Shown: one piece after another, positions 1 through 11,855 of the stretch
Layout of the letters: the number at the start of each line of letters is the position of its first letter
Position numbering within the stretch: position 1 is the stretch's first letter
Origin: Schizochytrium sp. TIO01
Taxonomy: Eukaryota > Sar > Bigyra > Thraustochytrida > Thraustochytriidae
Direction of reading: 5' to 3'
DNA: 64,000 bases
NCBI GenBank assembly: GCA_004764695.1
Contig: SMSO01000033.1
Coordinates: 1,503,001-1,567,000 of the forward strand
Position numbers and translations under genes: made by a program
Notes under the pieces: model-generated
The model's database searches: none
Told to the model about the DNA's origin: nothing
What the model saw: the letters and a program-made list of their open reading frames with translations, nothing else

Positions 1-98
1 CTTTGCAAAGTGGGCAACGAAACAGTCCCGTCACGGTGATTTACCGTAAAGGACAAAAGAAAAATGTTGCAGAGTACACAAAGATGACAGGCAAGCAA

Positions 99-1409
99 TT
101 AGACGGTGATACCTTCATCATGCATGGTGCTTGAAGCAGTTGAGGAAATAGGATCATCCTCATAATCCGCATCCAGATCGTGGACCTGGTCAGATGAGCC
201 AGCGGGGGAAGTCGAGCGAGTTCGTGTGGAGCACGAACCATCTTCGGAGTATTCCTCATGCCGACTAGTATACTTTTTATTCATACTGGGATCCTCCGGC
301 CAGTATTCTGTGCTATGTATAGAGGCAGAAAGCGCACCACTGCTGCGCCTCCGAGCCTTGAGCTTTTGATGCTCCAAACGAAGCCAGGGGTGCTGAAGCA
401 CTTCGCGAGCCGTAAGTCTCCGCAGAGGCTCGGCCTGAAGCATGCCGGCAAGCAGGTGCTTGCACTCGCGCGAAATGTGACGCCACTTGCGTTCAGGGCG
501 AAACTTGAGCTGAAAATCACTGCGCGGCCGTTCGTAAAGAGTATCGTCAAAGGGCATACGTGCCGCAATCATGACATAGAGAAGACAACCTAAAGCCCAT
601 ACGTCCACAGATTTGGTGTACAAGGGGTTCACGCCAGAGTCCGCACTTGCACTGAGACGCAACTCTGGGGCCAGAAATCCGCCAGTGCCAAGAAAACTAC
701 TCGCATGGGAACCCTTCATAGCCTTGCTAAAACCAAAGTCAATTAGTTTGACTTGCATGGTCATGAAGTTGGTCAAAAGTACATTTTCGGGCTTGATGTC
801 ACGGTGCATGATGTTGCGCCCATGCATATAGCTAATGGCACCTGCCACTTGGTAGAAGATGGTGCGTGCAGCATCTTCGCTGAGACCTTGTCGTTCAAGA
901 ATCTGGTCGTAGAGCTCTCCACCCCGCAGATATTCTTCGACGATAAAGAGACTGTCACCATTTGCAAAAAATTCCTCCATATGAACAATATTTTCGTGTT
1001 CAAGGATCTGAAGTGATTGCACCTCACGATATAACCTTTTAAGTGCACGTTTAGGATATTGTAATGAAAGGCTTCCAAAGTCAATCACCTTCACAGCAAA
1101 GTCTTTGCCATCCCTCCGGCGAGTGCACTTGTAACATTTGCTAGAACTCCCTGTGCCGATCACCTCCTTTACTTCATAGGACCGTGCAAACGATTCAGGA
1201 ACGCGGGAAGCGATTCGAAGCGGCATTTTTTCTGCGGCAGGTGTTGATCCAAATGATGAATAATGGTGGTTGATGATGCCTTTGCTCTGTCCTGGGGTAT
1301 GCGAACTGATCTCAGGCCCTGATGCGTAATGTCTTTGCAAATGCTTGGTCTCATCCAAGTCATCTTCTGCCTCGCAACAGAACGCAACACACCACTTGAG
1401 CACGTTCAT
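99..1409 (-). CDS. Serine/threonine protein kinase, CAMK-like
   Basis: A 436-residue protein kinase starting at an ATG (1407-1409) and ending at TAA. The kinase domain covers about residues 78-343. Visible motifs are a glycine-rich loop (IGTGSSSKCYK, about 84-94), the ATP lysine in FAVKV (about 107), the catalytic loop HRDIKPEN (about 202-209), DFG (about 224-226), and APEL (about 247-250) in the activation segment. The glycine loop is slightly unusual because the position normally held by the third glycine is serine. The N-terminus (about 75 residues) carries a Cys pair near residues 11-12, and the C-terminal 90 residues are Ser/Thr-rich and acidic; both look like disordered regulatory tails. 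HRDIKPEN plus the C-lobe pattern point to the CAMK group (calcium/calmodulin or checkpoint-like kinases). I see no FHA or EF-hand domain, so the substrate and pathway are unknown. It is intronless and isolated. Confidence 0.93.
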   Translation of the reverse strand: MNVLKWCVAFCCEAEDDLDETKHLQRHYASGPEISSHTPGQSKGIINHHYSSFGSTPAAEKMPLRIASRVPESFARSYEVKEVIGTGSSSKCYKCTRRRDGKDFAVKVIDFGSLSLQYPKRALKRLYREVQSLQILEHENIVHMEEFFANGDSLFIVEEYLRGGELYDQILERQGLSEDAARTIFYQVAGAISYMHGRNIMHRDIKPENVLLTNFMTMQVKLIDFGFSKAMKGSHASSFLGTGGFLAPELRLSASADSGVNPLYTKSVDVWALGCLLYVMIAARMPFDDTLYERPRSDFQLKFRPERKWRHISRECKHLLAGMLQAEPLRRLTAREVLQHPWLRLEHQKLKARRRSSGALSASIHSTEYWPEDPSMNKKYTSRHEEYSEDGSCSTRTRSTSPAGSSDQVHDLDADYEDDPISSTASSTMHDEGITV

Positions 1410-1550
1410 GTTGATTCAGGACGCTGGGAATCACAAAAGGTCCAACCGCAATGATGAAAAAGACGCGAATCAGGTTTCAATTCACGTAAACCGTGTCTTG
1501 GGAGTCTCTGTTTCGATTGGTCAGCGGATCGATCGATTAATTGACCAATC

Positions 1551-1620
<70 letters not shown>

Positions 1621-2250
1621 TAATCCAAAAAAGGATTGATCGGTCACTCAACTCAGACCCAGAAGACAACTCCACAGGACGACCAGTTGCCACGCGACAA
1701 TTCGGGCTGAACGAGCCGAGTTTCAACCAAGCAGACGAGAGAAGCACGCAGCAAACGGCTGCGCTGAAGTCCTTTCAAGAAATACCAACAAGAAGACCTT
1801 GTTGTTTCTTCACTTCTATATTTATACGAAGCACAACTTCGAAAGCTCTCACAAAACACTCGATGCTGCTTTGTTCAGGCAGGTCTACAAGGCAGGATGT
1901 GCGCTTGGAGTTGAATATGCTTATGACTCTATCGCTCTGTTGCTGGTTGGTAGGAGAGAGCTCGTGGTAGGTCTTTCTGCCCTTCTTCTGGTGGTTCGCT
2001 CGATGACGACTCTTCGCCGAGCCAGAACGATTTCCAAGCGCTGTATTTCTCCCGACGTTCGCTCTCTCTCCCTTCGAGGGCTTCAAGGAGCTTGAGGGGG
2101 GGCACGGGGGGCGACGCGCGAGGGCTCCGGAGGCCTCGCGCCGGCTCCGGGCGCGGCGGTGGCTGCTTGCGGGTTTGCTGCTGCCGTCGATCGTCGCTTC
2201 CTGTCTCAATTGAATATTGAATGACTTTTTCTTTACTTTTTTCAAAGTTG
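1410..2250. other. Region upstream of the kinase gene
   Basis: This probable 5' leader and promoter region of the minus-strand kinase gene holds a CAAT microsatellite (1553-1620) and a GC-rich patch at about 2085-2180. An open minus-strand frame at 1775-2245 lacks an ATG start and is rich in Ser and Arg, so I do not call it a gene. Confidence 0.5.
1553..1620. repeat. (CAAT)17 microsatellite
   Basis: Seventeen perfect CAAT units lie about 145 bp upstream of the kinase start codon. It is one of several long tetranucleotide tracts in the window. Confidence 0.97.
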
Positions 2251-3210
2251 TTTGGCTTTTTGTAAGTCAGAAATAAATAAAATCTACTCTCAATTACTGT
2301 CTTACTATTGTAGGCTATTCTCTATTTAGATCTACTACTACCTAGTTTTAAGTCTTTAACCCCTTGAATTTAATTAAAACTTTTAGTCAAAAATAGTGCA
2401 TAGAGGTCAATACGTTCTTATAGAAGGACAATCAGAACACTATGAAAAACAGCTAGTACTTGGTTACCTAGTACGTTCTATTTGGTGATTTATTTGTTTA
2501 AATTGATTCCTATTCTTTGCTATACGGCTAGTGTTTCGGGTATATGGATGACACGTATGTGTTTTCCTACCCAGTTCTTTTGGAAAAAAGCAGAACGTAC
2601 CCTTTATTCCAACTAATTGCAATCTGCCCCTTGAATAGGATCAACTACAAATAACCGTAGGCTATATCTTTGCGGTATCTGGGTCATATTGATTCCTAGT
2701 TATACTTTAAAAAAAAAATGAAAAGTTTTTTTTCTCCAAATAATAATTGATAACTAAGAAGTTAAAAAACTAGAGAAGAAAAGAGCAAAAAAAGCACGCC
2801 AAGTGATGTTGAAATGTAAAAGTGCCAACTTGTTGATACTACTTTCTCGTATAAAACTGCAGAGGAAGTCGTTTAAGGGCTTGCATGCACGGCTTTTAGC
2901 AACGAATGAAGAGAATGGAGCATGTGTCAATCGTTTCCTCAAATCTTAATTTATTTTTAAACATTTGAGAAATTGGGTACACAGGCGAAAGTTTTCGGGC
3001 AGAGTTATTAAATTCAAATACAGATGTGATTGAGCGTGGCTAATGAGAAGGCTACTAAGCTCTATTTACGGATCCCTACAAGCATCAGTGTTTTTGAACA
3101 GTTAGGTACCATGTATTGAGTTTTATTATTTTATTAAAAAGAAATATAAAGAGTGCCCTAGGAATACATATCTCCAAGTGGTACATACTTACATATCTTT
3201 TATTTAACCA

Positions 3211-3239
3211 AAAATGAAAATGAAAATGAAAATGAAAAT
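3211..3239. repeat. (AAAATG) microsatellite
   Basis: Four perfect AAAATG units plus a partial fifth in AT-rich intergenic DNA. Confidence 0.9.
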
Positions 3240-6200
3240 TGATCATTCATAGCGGTCGCTCTTCTTTCGGTTTCAAGGGAACCCGACTCCTCTGAAGGAA
3301 AACAACCCAATTAGCTTCTGCATTCACCACAAGAGCGTCACTGTGTTGCCATTTGGGGCTCCGATCAAATGTAATTCGCGCTCCCGGACCTTTCTTGCTC
3401 TCGGCTGAGTGAGGAGGATGTGCAAATCAATAGTTACTATCAATCAGTTTGATATATTTTTATGTGTCGTGAAGACCTCAAGAGGTCCTTACCACAAGAA
3501 TTATAAACATTTTCTAAATAATTAAGAGAGATGAGATTTACTATCCGCTTTTGGTTGAAAAAAAAAAGAAAGAAAAAAAGTAAAAGAAACTAGGGAAAGA
3601 AACCAAGTATATCTAGGTAAACCAATAGACAACTAAAGATGTAGCTAAAGAAAGAGGTGATCTCATGTTTGGTATGGCTCAGCCGATCTTCCTTGGAGGA
3701 CATAAACTTTCCGACCCTGATTTACTGTAATTCAAGTCCTTACCTCACGACAATGAGGGCCCTCATAAAAGAATCAAACAGCAGCACTTTCACGAAGATA
3801 TGAAAAACATCAAAATAAATAAGAAGAAAGCAAAACTCAAGAATACAAGACCCAGTGTATTCGCACATCGGCGCAAGTTGTTGTCTCTTAGTGAGTGATA
3901 TATGCGAGTACGTAACAATTTGCTTTCTAAAGCCCTAAAATCTATTTATGCTTTATACTATATAGAACATGAACTGCTCATTTCCAGTTATTCTGGTTTC
4001 GATTATTTTGATTTTCCTAAAACACCAGTAATTTTTTCTTTCTATGCAGACCACCACTGCTAGGTGAGCGGACTGTGTTGTAAACTTGCTGTAAACCTGT
4101 GCAGCGACAACGTCTTGTGACCATCAGACTAGCGCAGCATAGTCCATGGTCCATCGATTGCACGACAGAACTAGACTTGTCTCACTTTTAATTCAAAATA
4201 CCCAACCATTCAGTGAATCGCCTATGTTGGTCCACTGTTAATAGGTACCAACCCTTGAAAACTTTATGGTAAAGGGCAATAGAGATTCAATGTGCAATTG
4301 ACAGCGTTTGAAACATCTTCGCTTCAGCTCCTATATTTAGAGAGTATCTATTCTCGAGGCGTTTGAGCTCAGGTCTTTCCCAATCATCCATCCATTTCGT
4401 TGCTCGATTTCATAAGTTTTGTTCATTTTCTCATTATGAACATTTTTTTTTAACCTGATAAGAGAAAGGGCTAATGCCCATACTTTCTCTGTTTCCCAGC
4501 CTACAATAGGTACCAACTAAGTGTTTCAAGACAGAAGGAGTCGCCGCGCGTTGGTGACCAGAGCTCGTCGCCATACCTTTCGTTGTGCGCAGCGCAACAG
4601 AGATCCTCTTGTGATTGATTCATGGCGCCGTAAGCTCCACCCGAGACGCAGCAACGGTGTCATGACGTCGTGCTTGCTCAGTACATAGCATTCATTCGAT
4701 GCATTGTCATGAATTTATTTCTACGAAGTTTGGCTCAAAGTCACACGTGAACAACTTTTCATTTTTCTAGTTTGTGCATTGTAGACACCCAATTAAGCAC
4801 ATCCATAGGTTTATAAAACCTTGAAACTTGCGCCACAATTTTCAAGGATATGAATAGAAACAGTTGTTGCGAGTCTCCCGATGCGCTTTTGGTGTACGCC
4901 AAAGGGCCTCTCTCCGCACTTGCAACTTTCATTTGCCGCTGTCGTTAAACAGAAAGCTCAAATTGAGCACATAGACAGAATGCTCTCGTTGTGAACTGGT
5001 TTGTCGTCAGGTTGGTGCCCCAACTCACCATAACTTGCTCATATCGACGACTTTCTGGGAAGGCATCTCCAATTTACAGACCGTAACATACGCCCGAAAC
5101 TTCAACAGTTTGCTACACCTCCGATTTGATTGGGTTTCCAACTTAAAGTTCTTTCGTAGGTTTGGTTGGGCGTTCACATTTATAGAGGCCTTTCTGATGT
5201 TTATTTCTTTAAAAAATAAAATTAAAAATATAGTATAAAGTTTGAGTTTTTAGATTAAAACATTGTGCAATAATGAGGAGACTAGTAGGAAGGAATGTCT
5301 GCTATGTTTCCCTTAGAAAGATCGAAAAGCTTTTCTACGATTGGAGATAAAGTGCCAAGTACACTAAAAAGTGACTTTGGAGGCAACAACAACCAAACGA
5401 CTGATTGTGTTCCATGCAATGAATGGGGGCCACAAGTCTTCTTCTTCTCCCCCTGCCTCTTCGGCCGTCCACGCCTCAGCACGGAGCATGCCTCAGACGA
5501 TTGATCTCAGAGCCTTGAGGAATTGACCCTCGAGCTTATACGGGCCTGTATTGAAAAGGAGTGGCAAAGGTAGGTGGGCTGAGAAGGAAGATTTCGACAC
5601 GCACCGTTTATTTTATTCAACTTTTTTATTTCGTAATAAAATCATTTGGGTTTGAAGATCACGGTACTGCAATCAACGCCTCGATAAAAGATCCGCCCCT
5701 AGTGTGTTAGTTAGCGCAGATGGAAAATGCTTTCGTGTAGACTTGTGGCTACAGCCGCTGCGGCGGCGAAGTCCTCTGATGAATCATTGATGACCTCATA
5801 GCGTGTACGTATTGGTTTCACTGGATGTTGAAGGCATTTATTGGCATTTGAGACGGCTGAGGAAGAAGAAGCATGAAACGCAGTTATAGCAGTACTTAGC
5901 GACATCCTAGGAGTTCCCTGGCTGAAGATGATCTCACCCCATGATGCAGGGTGGCTTGGGCATTCTCGACAATTTATTTGCACGTGGTGAGTCTACAGCC
6001 ACCAGCCGCAGTTCCTGGACTAGGGATGCGCGCTTGTCTGTTGTTCTGTACTTTTAGAGAGCTTGCGTAAATTCGCTTCGCTCATAATAGCGTCAAACAT
6101 ACGAATTCATGATTATATTAAATTCCAGATGCATTCCCCAGATTACGAACCGAGATGATGTGCAGAGGATGGCGTTTCACAGGCTGTGTTTTCAAAATTG

Positions 6201-6320
6201 TTAGGTCCCATGGTTTTGGTACTTTCCCTGAAATTTAATCACTACATCATTGGTTGGCAAGAAATGTTGGCCCTAGCCATTGGAACCGAAGCTGCATGTC
6301 AAATCTGTGTTATTGTAATA

Positions 6321-6342
6321 CCCCCCCCCCCCCCCCCCCCCC
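6321..6342. repeat. Poly-C tract (22 C)
   Basis: Twenty-two uninterrupted cytosines, hence 22 guanines on the other strand, in otherwise AT-rich DNA. It inflates several spurious proline- or glycine-rich open frames around it. The exact length is uncertain because such runs are prone to sequencing error. Confidence 0.95.
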
Positions 6343-9300
6343 TTGCATTAACGATTCTTCTCTGCACACGCTGGCTGAAGTTGAGCGAAGCAAGAATACC
6401 ATTGTGTTTTTGCGTGCTGCGAGAAAGAAAGTAGAATAGCAGATCATCATTGTAGAACAGATAGAACATTTGGACAAAATGACAATCACTCTCACAGGGC
6501 AATTGGAAATAACAAAGTTATAATTCTGCTATAAAGGTTGGTTGTTACTTCTAGAATCCCACCCTCTGGTGTATAAGTAAGTCCAGCGCCACTCTATGAT
6601 GAGTGAATAAAATTATTATCGTAATTTGAACCATCTATATCCAGTTAGTTTCGCATATGCTTGGCCATTAAGTAGTCAGTCTCCTGTTAGAATTATCAAA
6701 CTACTAAACCTGTGCTACTATGCACTGATGCGGAGGAATAAAGAGAACAGGGCTGCAGAGATTTTTGGTTGTCATTGTTTTATTCAAGGTCAAAGCGATC
6801 GAGGTCAAACAGCGCTTACGTCGTAGGATTTGGAAGGGTTCAGTAAAAATAACGATTTTAGAAGCTTAACTGACGTACCGATTTCTCTATTCTCAATTAT
6901 TGAGCAACTCTACGGATTCCGATTCAAATCTTAATCTTTAACTGCCGTTTTGCTCCTTCTAGTCTTCGTCTTTGCCACCCTGAGACACAGCACATAAAAA
7001 AAATATGAAAGGATAAAAAACAAAAGGGAATAAAAGTTTGCTGTTGTCCCTACCTTACTGAGCATTTTTAATATTCCTAAGGGAAAACTAAACCTGAGTC
7101 ATCAGAAGCTCAAACCCTTCATTCGATTTTATAAATACTAAAATCTCAAAGTCGTTCTTGTCAAAACGAGTTGCGGCAAGGTCCTGTCTGGTGCATCCCT
7201 TCCTACGCGTCTGGAGACTCCGCTCATATGATATTGCATGCTCTTGTGTTTTGTATCACTGTCACCATGCACATCTTGCTTTCCGCTCGAGCAGAGCGCT
7301 AATAAACTTATTCCGGTCGTTGCACCTACTTCAACGGTGAGCGAAACGAAGACGTTGCTGCCCTCTCGAAACTCTATCGAAAGCAAGCTTAATTTGTTAC
7401 GATGAATAAATTAATGAAGTCCTGCCCGTCATGAGGAATGCCAAGATCGCAGGCCTCAGCTCCCCACTTCTATAACCGCCACAAAGCGACGTCAACCTCA
7501 GACTTAATAGTTATAGCTGCTTCCGTTGGGAAAATATCATTTACTCGTATCGACCTTCTGCCCATGAGGAGCACTAATAGGTTTAAAGATTAGACTTTGT
7601 GTCTCCAACCAACACCTATAGACGTAGGTAGTAGAAAGTCCAAGCTATGACTCCTATCTGCTTAGCACACATGGCCTTATATTAGGATCATATTGAGATC
7701 ATCCAGAACTCGAAGTTTCTCTCAAGCGGAGATGCTTTGACATTATCTCAAGAGAAACACTTACCATGATGCTATGTCTTCCTCAGAAAATTTTAGTCGT
7801 TCGAGTCGAAGTTCTCTCTGAAATTTCTCCAAAGAAAAAAAAGAAGAAGATATTATCCAACAAAAAATCTTTAAAGAAAAAAGAGAAGATAAAATTTACT
7901 TCGATTCGCGTATTTTATTATTGGTGGTGTTGCTGTTGCGTTATTTACACTTATGAGAGAAACTAGTCTTGCAAGATCAAAATCAACTTTGGCTAGTTGA
8001 ATTGAAGCGATATGGAGTGTATTGTAAGAAAATAGTAATTGGGAGAGCTGGCAATTTGAATGATAAATCATCATTAAAAAAAGAAGAAAAAGAAGGGTAT
8101 ATATATAATATCAATCATAACATAGAATTTCTAGTAGTAAGAGTAAATAATTCTCACAAGATCATTCTTAGTCTTGATCTGGTAACTATAATCAAAATTA
8201 TGCGACTATCAAATAGGATTTAACTTTTCTTTGTTCCAGTTTAATCGAAGCTATCGTTTACCTTCACAGCGTACATGGACGATAGAAACTTGCCGCATTA
8301 TCATTCTTGCGCGCTGTGCCCGCCCACTCCAAGGACCAGACACTTGTACCGGAGTATATAGCGCTCGTTAGCAATCATGTTTCTCATGTAGACAATTATT
8401 ACAAGACACCTCAAGTTTCATGAGTAATATCAAAGCTTGTGTACAGTCCCTAATTGTGAGTATTTCTCGCCAACCCGGACTGCGACCCTTTTATATGAAA
8501 AGACCCATCATAAATGTGTGAATGGCCGTGGCTGATGCAAATAAACGTCTAGCCTTGCTTGCTGGTGGATACCATCATCGCATTTCCTTAAGTTAAAGTT
8601 TCGTGGCGTTCATGAATTTCTGCTGGCCAACGCCTCACGAGCTCTATTTAGCCTACTCCAGTACACTTTACCTCCCATTCGTAGTAGCTTCCCCAAGCCA
8701 GAAAGTTGCAATGGCTCCTCTTGCAACCTTGTACTAGTATAAAAGATGTCGCTTTAAAGCAATCGGTAAGCATACCTTATTTAGAGTTCAAACAATACAA
8801 ACCAAAGCCGGTGAATAGCAGGTTTGATGTTATATATATACATATCGACATATTACTTGTGTATGAGATGGTGTTGGACGTTTGCACTTCGAAAGAGGGG
8901 ATATCACACTCTCGCTTCAACTAAACTAGCTGGGTTTTGCCTTCATCAGTTACACACAAATGTTGTGGCCTAGTGCGTCAAAAGATAAACGAGAAGTCCA
9001 ATGAATTCGATGGGTGCTTTGTCCATTGCGTGTGTGCTGAAGTTATGCAAGCACGAAAATAGGAAAGGCCATAGGTGGCGACGTTTGCGATACTGAGATA
9101 GCCCTCATTTACTTTTGTAAGAAATGATTGCCAAGTGGAATAGACGACTTGGGTACCGGAGTTAAGATTGTATTTTGAAGGGTGGCGTTTACATGCAAGC
9201 TGATGCGAAGACCATGTCAATTCCTTCCGAATAACCATGTTATATCAGTTCGGGTTTAACTTCACTGATCGCGCATGGCCCCGCCAATTAAATTTGCAAC

Positions 9301-10492
9301 ACCCTATGTCGCACGTACTGTTTAGAAGGGCGCGTCCTTCGTGCCTAGGGAAATGCAGTTCACAGTAAATATTTCGAGTTAAGACCATTGTTTGAAAGCC
9401 ATTCTCCGAGCAACCGAGGCAACGATCAAAGAGTCCGGTCAAGTTTCAATTGGAAAAAAACAAATATTGATATTGTCAGCCACCTTGCACCCGCACAGGT
9501 CGTGCGGGGGCAACTTCAATATCTCCACAGAAGTTGTACATTCCATTTATCGAGAACTAAAGAGAAATTTGCGAGGGTGAGTTGGCCGGGTTGTCACTTC
9601 ATGCGTTTTGCGTCAAAGCTACCCTAGGGTTATTTGGAAAGGGTCGCGTGTTCTATCTAAGTTTCGTCGAGCAGAAGCAAACCAACACGACCGTACGATA
9701 GATCGTAGCCTACTGCATAACTACTACTACTAGTAGCTACACCAGGAAATACAGTGAGACTGCGGATAATTCTGTCATGGCAGCCAGTTTCAAGGAAGTT
9801 GTAAGCTCTTAAAAGCTTAAAAGCAGCAGGATTCGACGCCAACTAGATTCGAGGTCACCCTGCCTATAGGTAGAAGGTAGCACAGTCCCCTTTACTAATT
9901 CAACAGCAGCAGCAACAACGGGAAAGCTCAGACCACTTTCATTCCAGCAGCGCCGTTCTTGAGTTTTACGGCACTCAAGTTGGTTCGCACTTTTTAGACG
10001 ACATAAAGCTTGTCAAGGGAGAGGCATGCATGCATGCCACCACTGAAAAAGCGACCTTTAGCCAGCGCCTCGCAGAGGCTACTCACTCAGACTACGCAGC
10101 TGCAGCAGTAGTAGGTTCGTAACTACCTCGCTAGTTGCATGTTTGCATGGATGCTATGAGGGTCTCACGCTCGTAAGAGACTCGTCTGACTCCCACCCTC
10201 CGAGTAGCCCAGAGGTACGAACTGGGCGGGCTCCTCGAGCCGGCCTCGCTTCATTGCACTGTCCTCAGCCTGGGCGCTGCGAGCCTCGAAGAACGAAAGT
10301 GGCTGCTACATCCGGCTGGGCCCGACGCTTCGCCAACTAAAATCTAGGCTCGCAGGTCTCTCCGCTGCCGCCTCCACTGCTCCCACGATGGCCCTTCTCG
10401 GCAGCCAGAGGTCCATCACTTGGTTGGGCGCCACTCAATCGACCTTCATATATCTCAAGAGCGCTCGCGTGCTTGCCAGCAGCCTCGGGGCA

Positions 10493-10584
10493 GACATCCA
10501 ACACAGTGAAGACATCCAAGACATCCAACACAGTGAAGTCATCCAAGACATCCAAGACATCCAAGACATCGAAGACATCGAAGG
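10493..10584. repeat. Imperfect tandem repeat, ACATCCAAG-type
   Basis: Units built on GACATCCAA and ACACAGTGAAG alternate and then run on as GACATCCAA/GACATCGAA. The pattern suggests replication slippage of a 9-bp unit. Confidence 0.85.
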
Positions 10585-10766
10585 CAGGCCAGCAGGACAT
10601 CACCATCCAACACCTTTGCAGCAGCGCTCCACCTTTCCCGTCCAGCGCAGCAGCTTTGGCACCTCAGGTTTTGCAGGGCACGCGACAGACCTCTGAGGTG
10701 GAATTCTCCTTGCCTCGCAATTCAAAAACCTCCTCGTGGACCAGGAAACCATCCTCTGGCGGGCTA

Positions 10767-10798
10767 GCTCGCTGGCTCGCTGGCTCGCTGGCTCGCTG
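10767..10798. repeat. (GCTCGCTG)4 repeat
   Basis: Four perfect GCTCGCTG octamers inside the GC-rich island. Confidence 0.9.
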
Positions 10799-11427
10799 GC
10801 TGGCGAGGAGCGGAGCTGCGATGGCCGCCCCGAGGCAGGCAGAAAGGAAACGCACTCCTTCGCATTCGCACTCGCATTCGCATTCGCATTTGCATTCCCT
10901 CGCGCGGAATTGTAATTTTCCGAAGCAGCTCAATTGGAATTTGAATTTGCAGTCCATCCGAGTCCGAATGACAGTCAGAACATCAGTCAGAACATCAGAC
11001 TTTCGCCTTTCCTACGCGGAACTGCGATCGACGCGCCACTTACTCGCTCACTTAAAAGAAGGCTGCGAAGAAGGAGGATTGAGAACGAGAGAGAGAACGG
11101 AAATGAATGAATGAATGAATGAATGAATCAATCAATCAATGAATCGATGCCTTTGAAAATCAAAACGGTGGCTTTTGGTAGTGGCAGACAGACAGGCAGA
11201 CAGACCGCCATTGAAGAAGTCAGGATCCCGGGCGGCAGCTCGTGTTTCCTGCCGCTAGACGGATGCTTCAAGGCCAAGCGTGCACGTTCATGATCGAGGC
11301 AGAGCCAGCCAAGTCTGGCGGCCTGGGAAGAAAGCATCGACGGTGGCTCTTCCTTCGCCTTGCTTGCCTTGGGCCAAGGCTTTCCTTTCTTCGGAAAAGC
11401 GGCGGAAGACTGTCTTTGTTCGATTTT

Positions 11428-11513
11428 CATTCGTCCATTCATTCATTCATTCATTCATTCATTCATTCAATCATTCATTCATTCAATCATTCAATCATTC
11501 ATTCGTCCATTCA
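11428..11513. repeat. (ATTC)n microsatellite
   Basis: Long ATTC tract with a few CAAT interruptions. An AATG/AATC tract, its reverse-complement type, lies about 300 bp upstream at 11102-11140. Confidence 0.93.
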
Positions 11514-11720
11514 TGGAAAGTGTTAGTTAGTACCCGGAAAGGAAAGGGAAAAGAGTACTTTACTTCTTCCTGCTGCAATCTTTAATCGAAATTGGTAGCA
11601 AGAGTGCGTGCGTAGGCGTGTGCCTTGAGCGGTCCTTCCATTCTCCATTAAGCTTTCGATGGCGATCACTCCGCAAACGCAATCGGCAATTGAGATCTAC
11701 GGGAACATGGCTCTGCGAGT

Positions 11721-11823
11721 TCAGAGGCGCTGATTGATGGATTGAATGATTGTCGGCTTTTAATATGGTCGGCTAGTTTGTCTATGATCAGAAATCTAAG
11801 TTGGGTTGGCGTTCTGTTTTTTT

Positions 11824-11855
<32 letters not shown>

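Larger units (their letters stand above)
2251..9899. other. Long AT-rich stretch with no convincing gene
   Basis: About 7.6 kb with only short open frames, most lacking ATG starts and none resembling a known family. It contains an AAAATG microsatellite at 3211-3239, an AT-only block near 5208-5230, a run of 22 cytosines at 6321-6342, and purine-rich patches near 7831-7890 and 8071-8095. A minus-strand frame at 5711-5983 ends in an alanine-rich, coding-like tail but has no domain I recognise. I see no tRNA or rRNA. Confidence 0.5.
9900..11720. repeat. GC-rich island packed with simple repeats
   Basis: About 1.8 kb that is clearly richer in G+C than its flanks and holds a chain of different repeats: imperfect ACATCCAAG units at 10493-10584, four GCTCGCTG units at 10767-10798, TCGCAT-like units at 10860-10897, AATG then AATC units at 11102-11140, CAGA-type units near 11186-11207, and ATTC units at 11428-11513. 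Open frames across it (for example 10473-11114) are made of these repeats and are not accepted as genes. The island ends just before an ATT-repeat and AT-only block near 11821. Confidence 0.75.

Noticed and set aside
1775-2245. 156-codon minus-strand frame
   Set aside because: No ATG start, crosses a GC-rich patch, no domain; more likely leader or promoter DNA of the kinase gene.
10473-11114. 213-codon plus-strand frame
   Set aside because: Built from simple repeats; no conserved domain and several repeat types in one frame.
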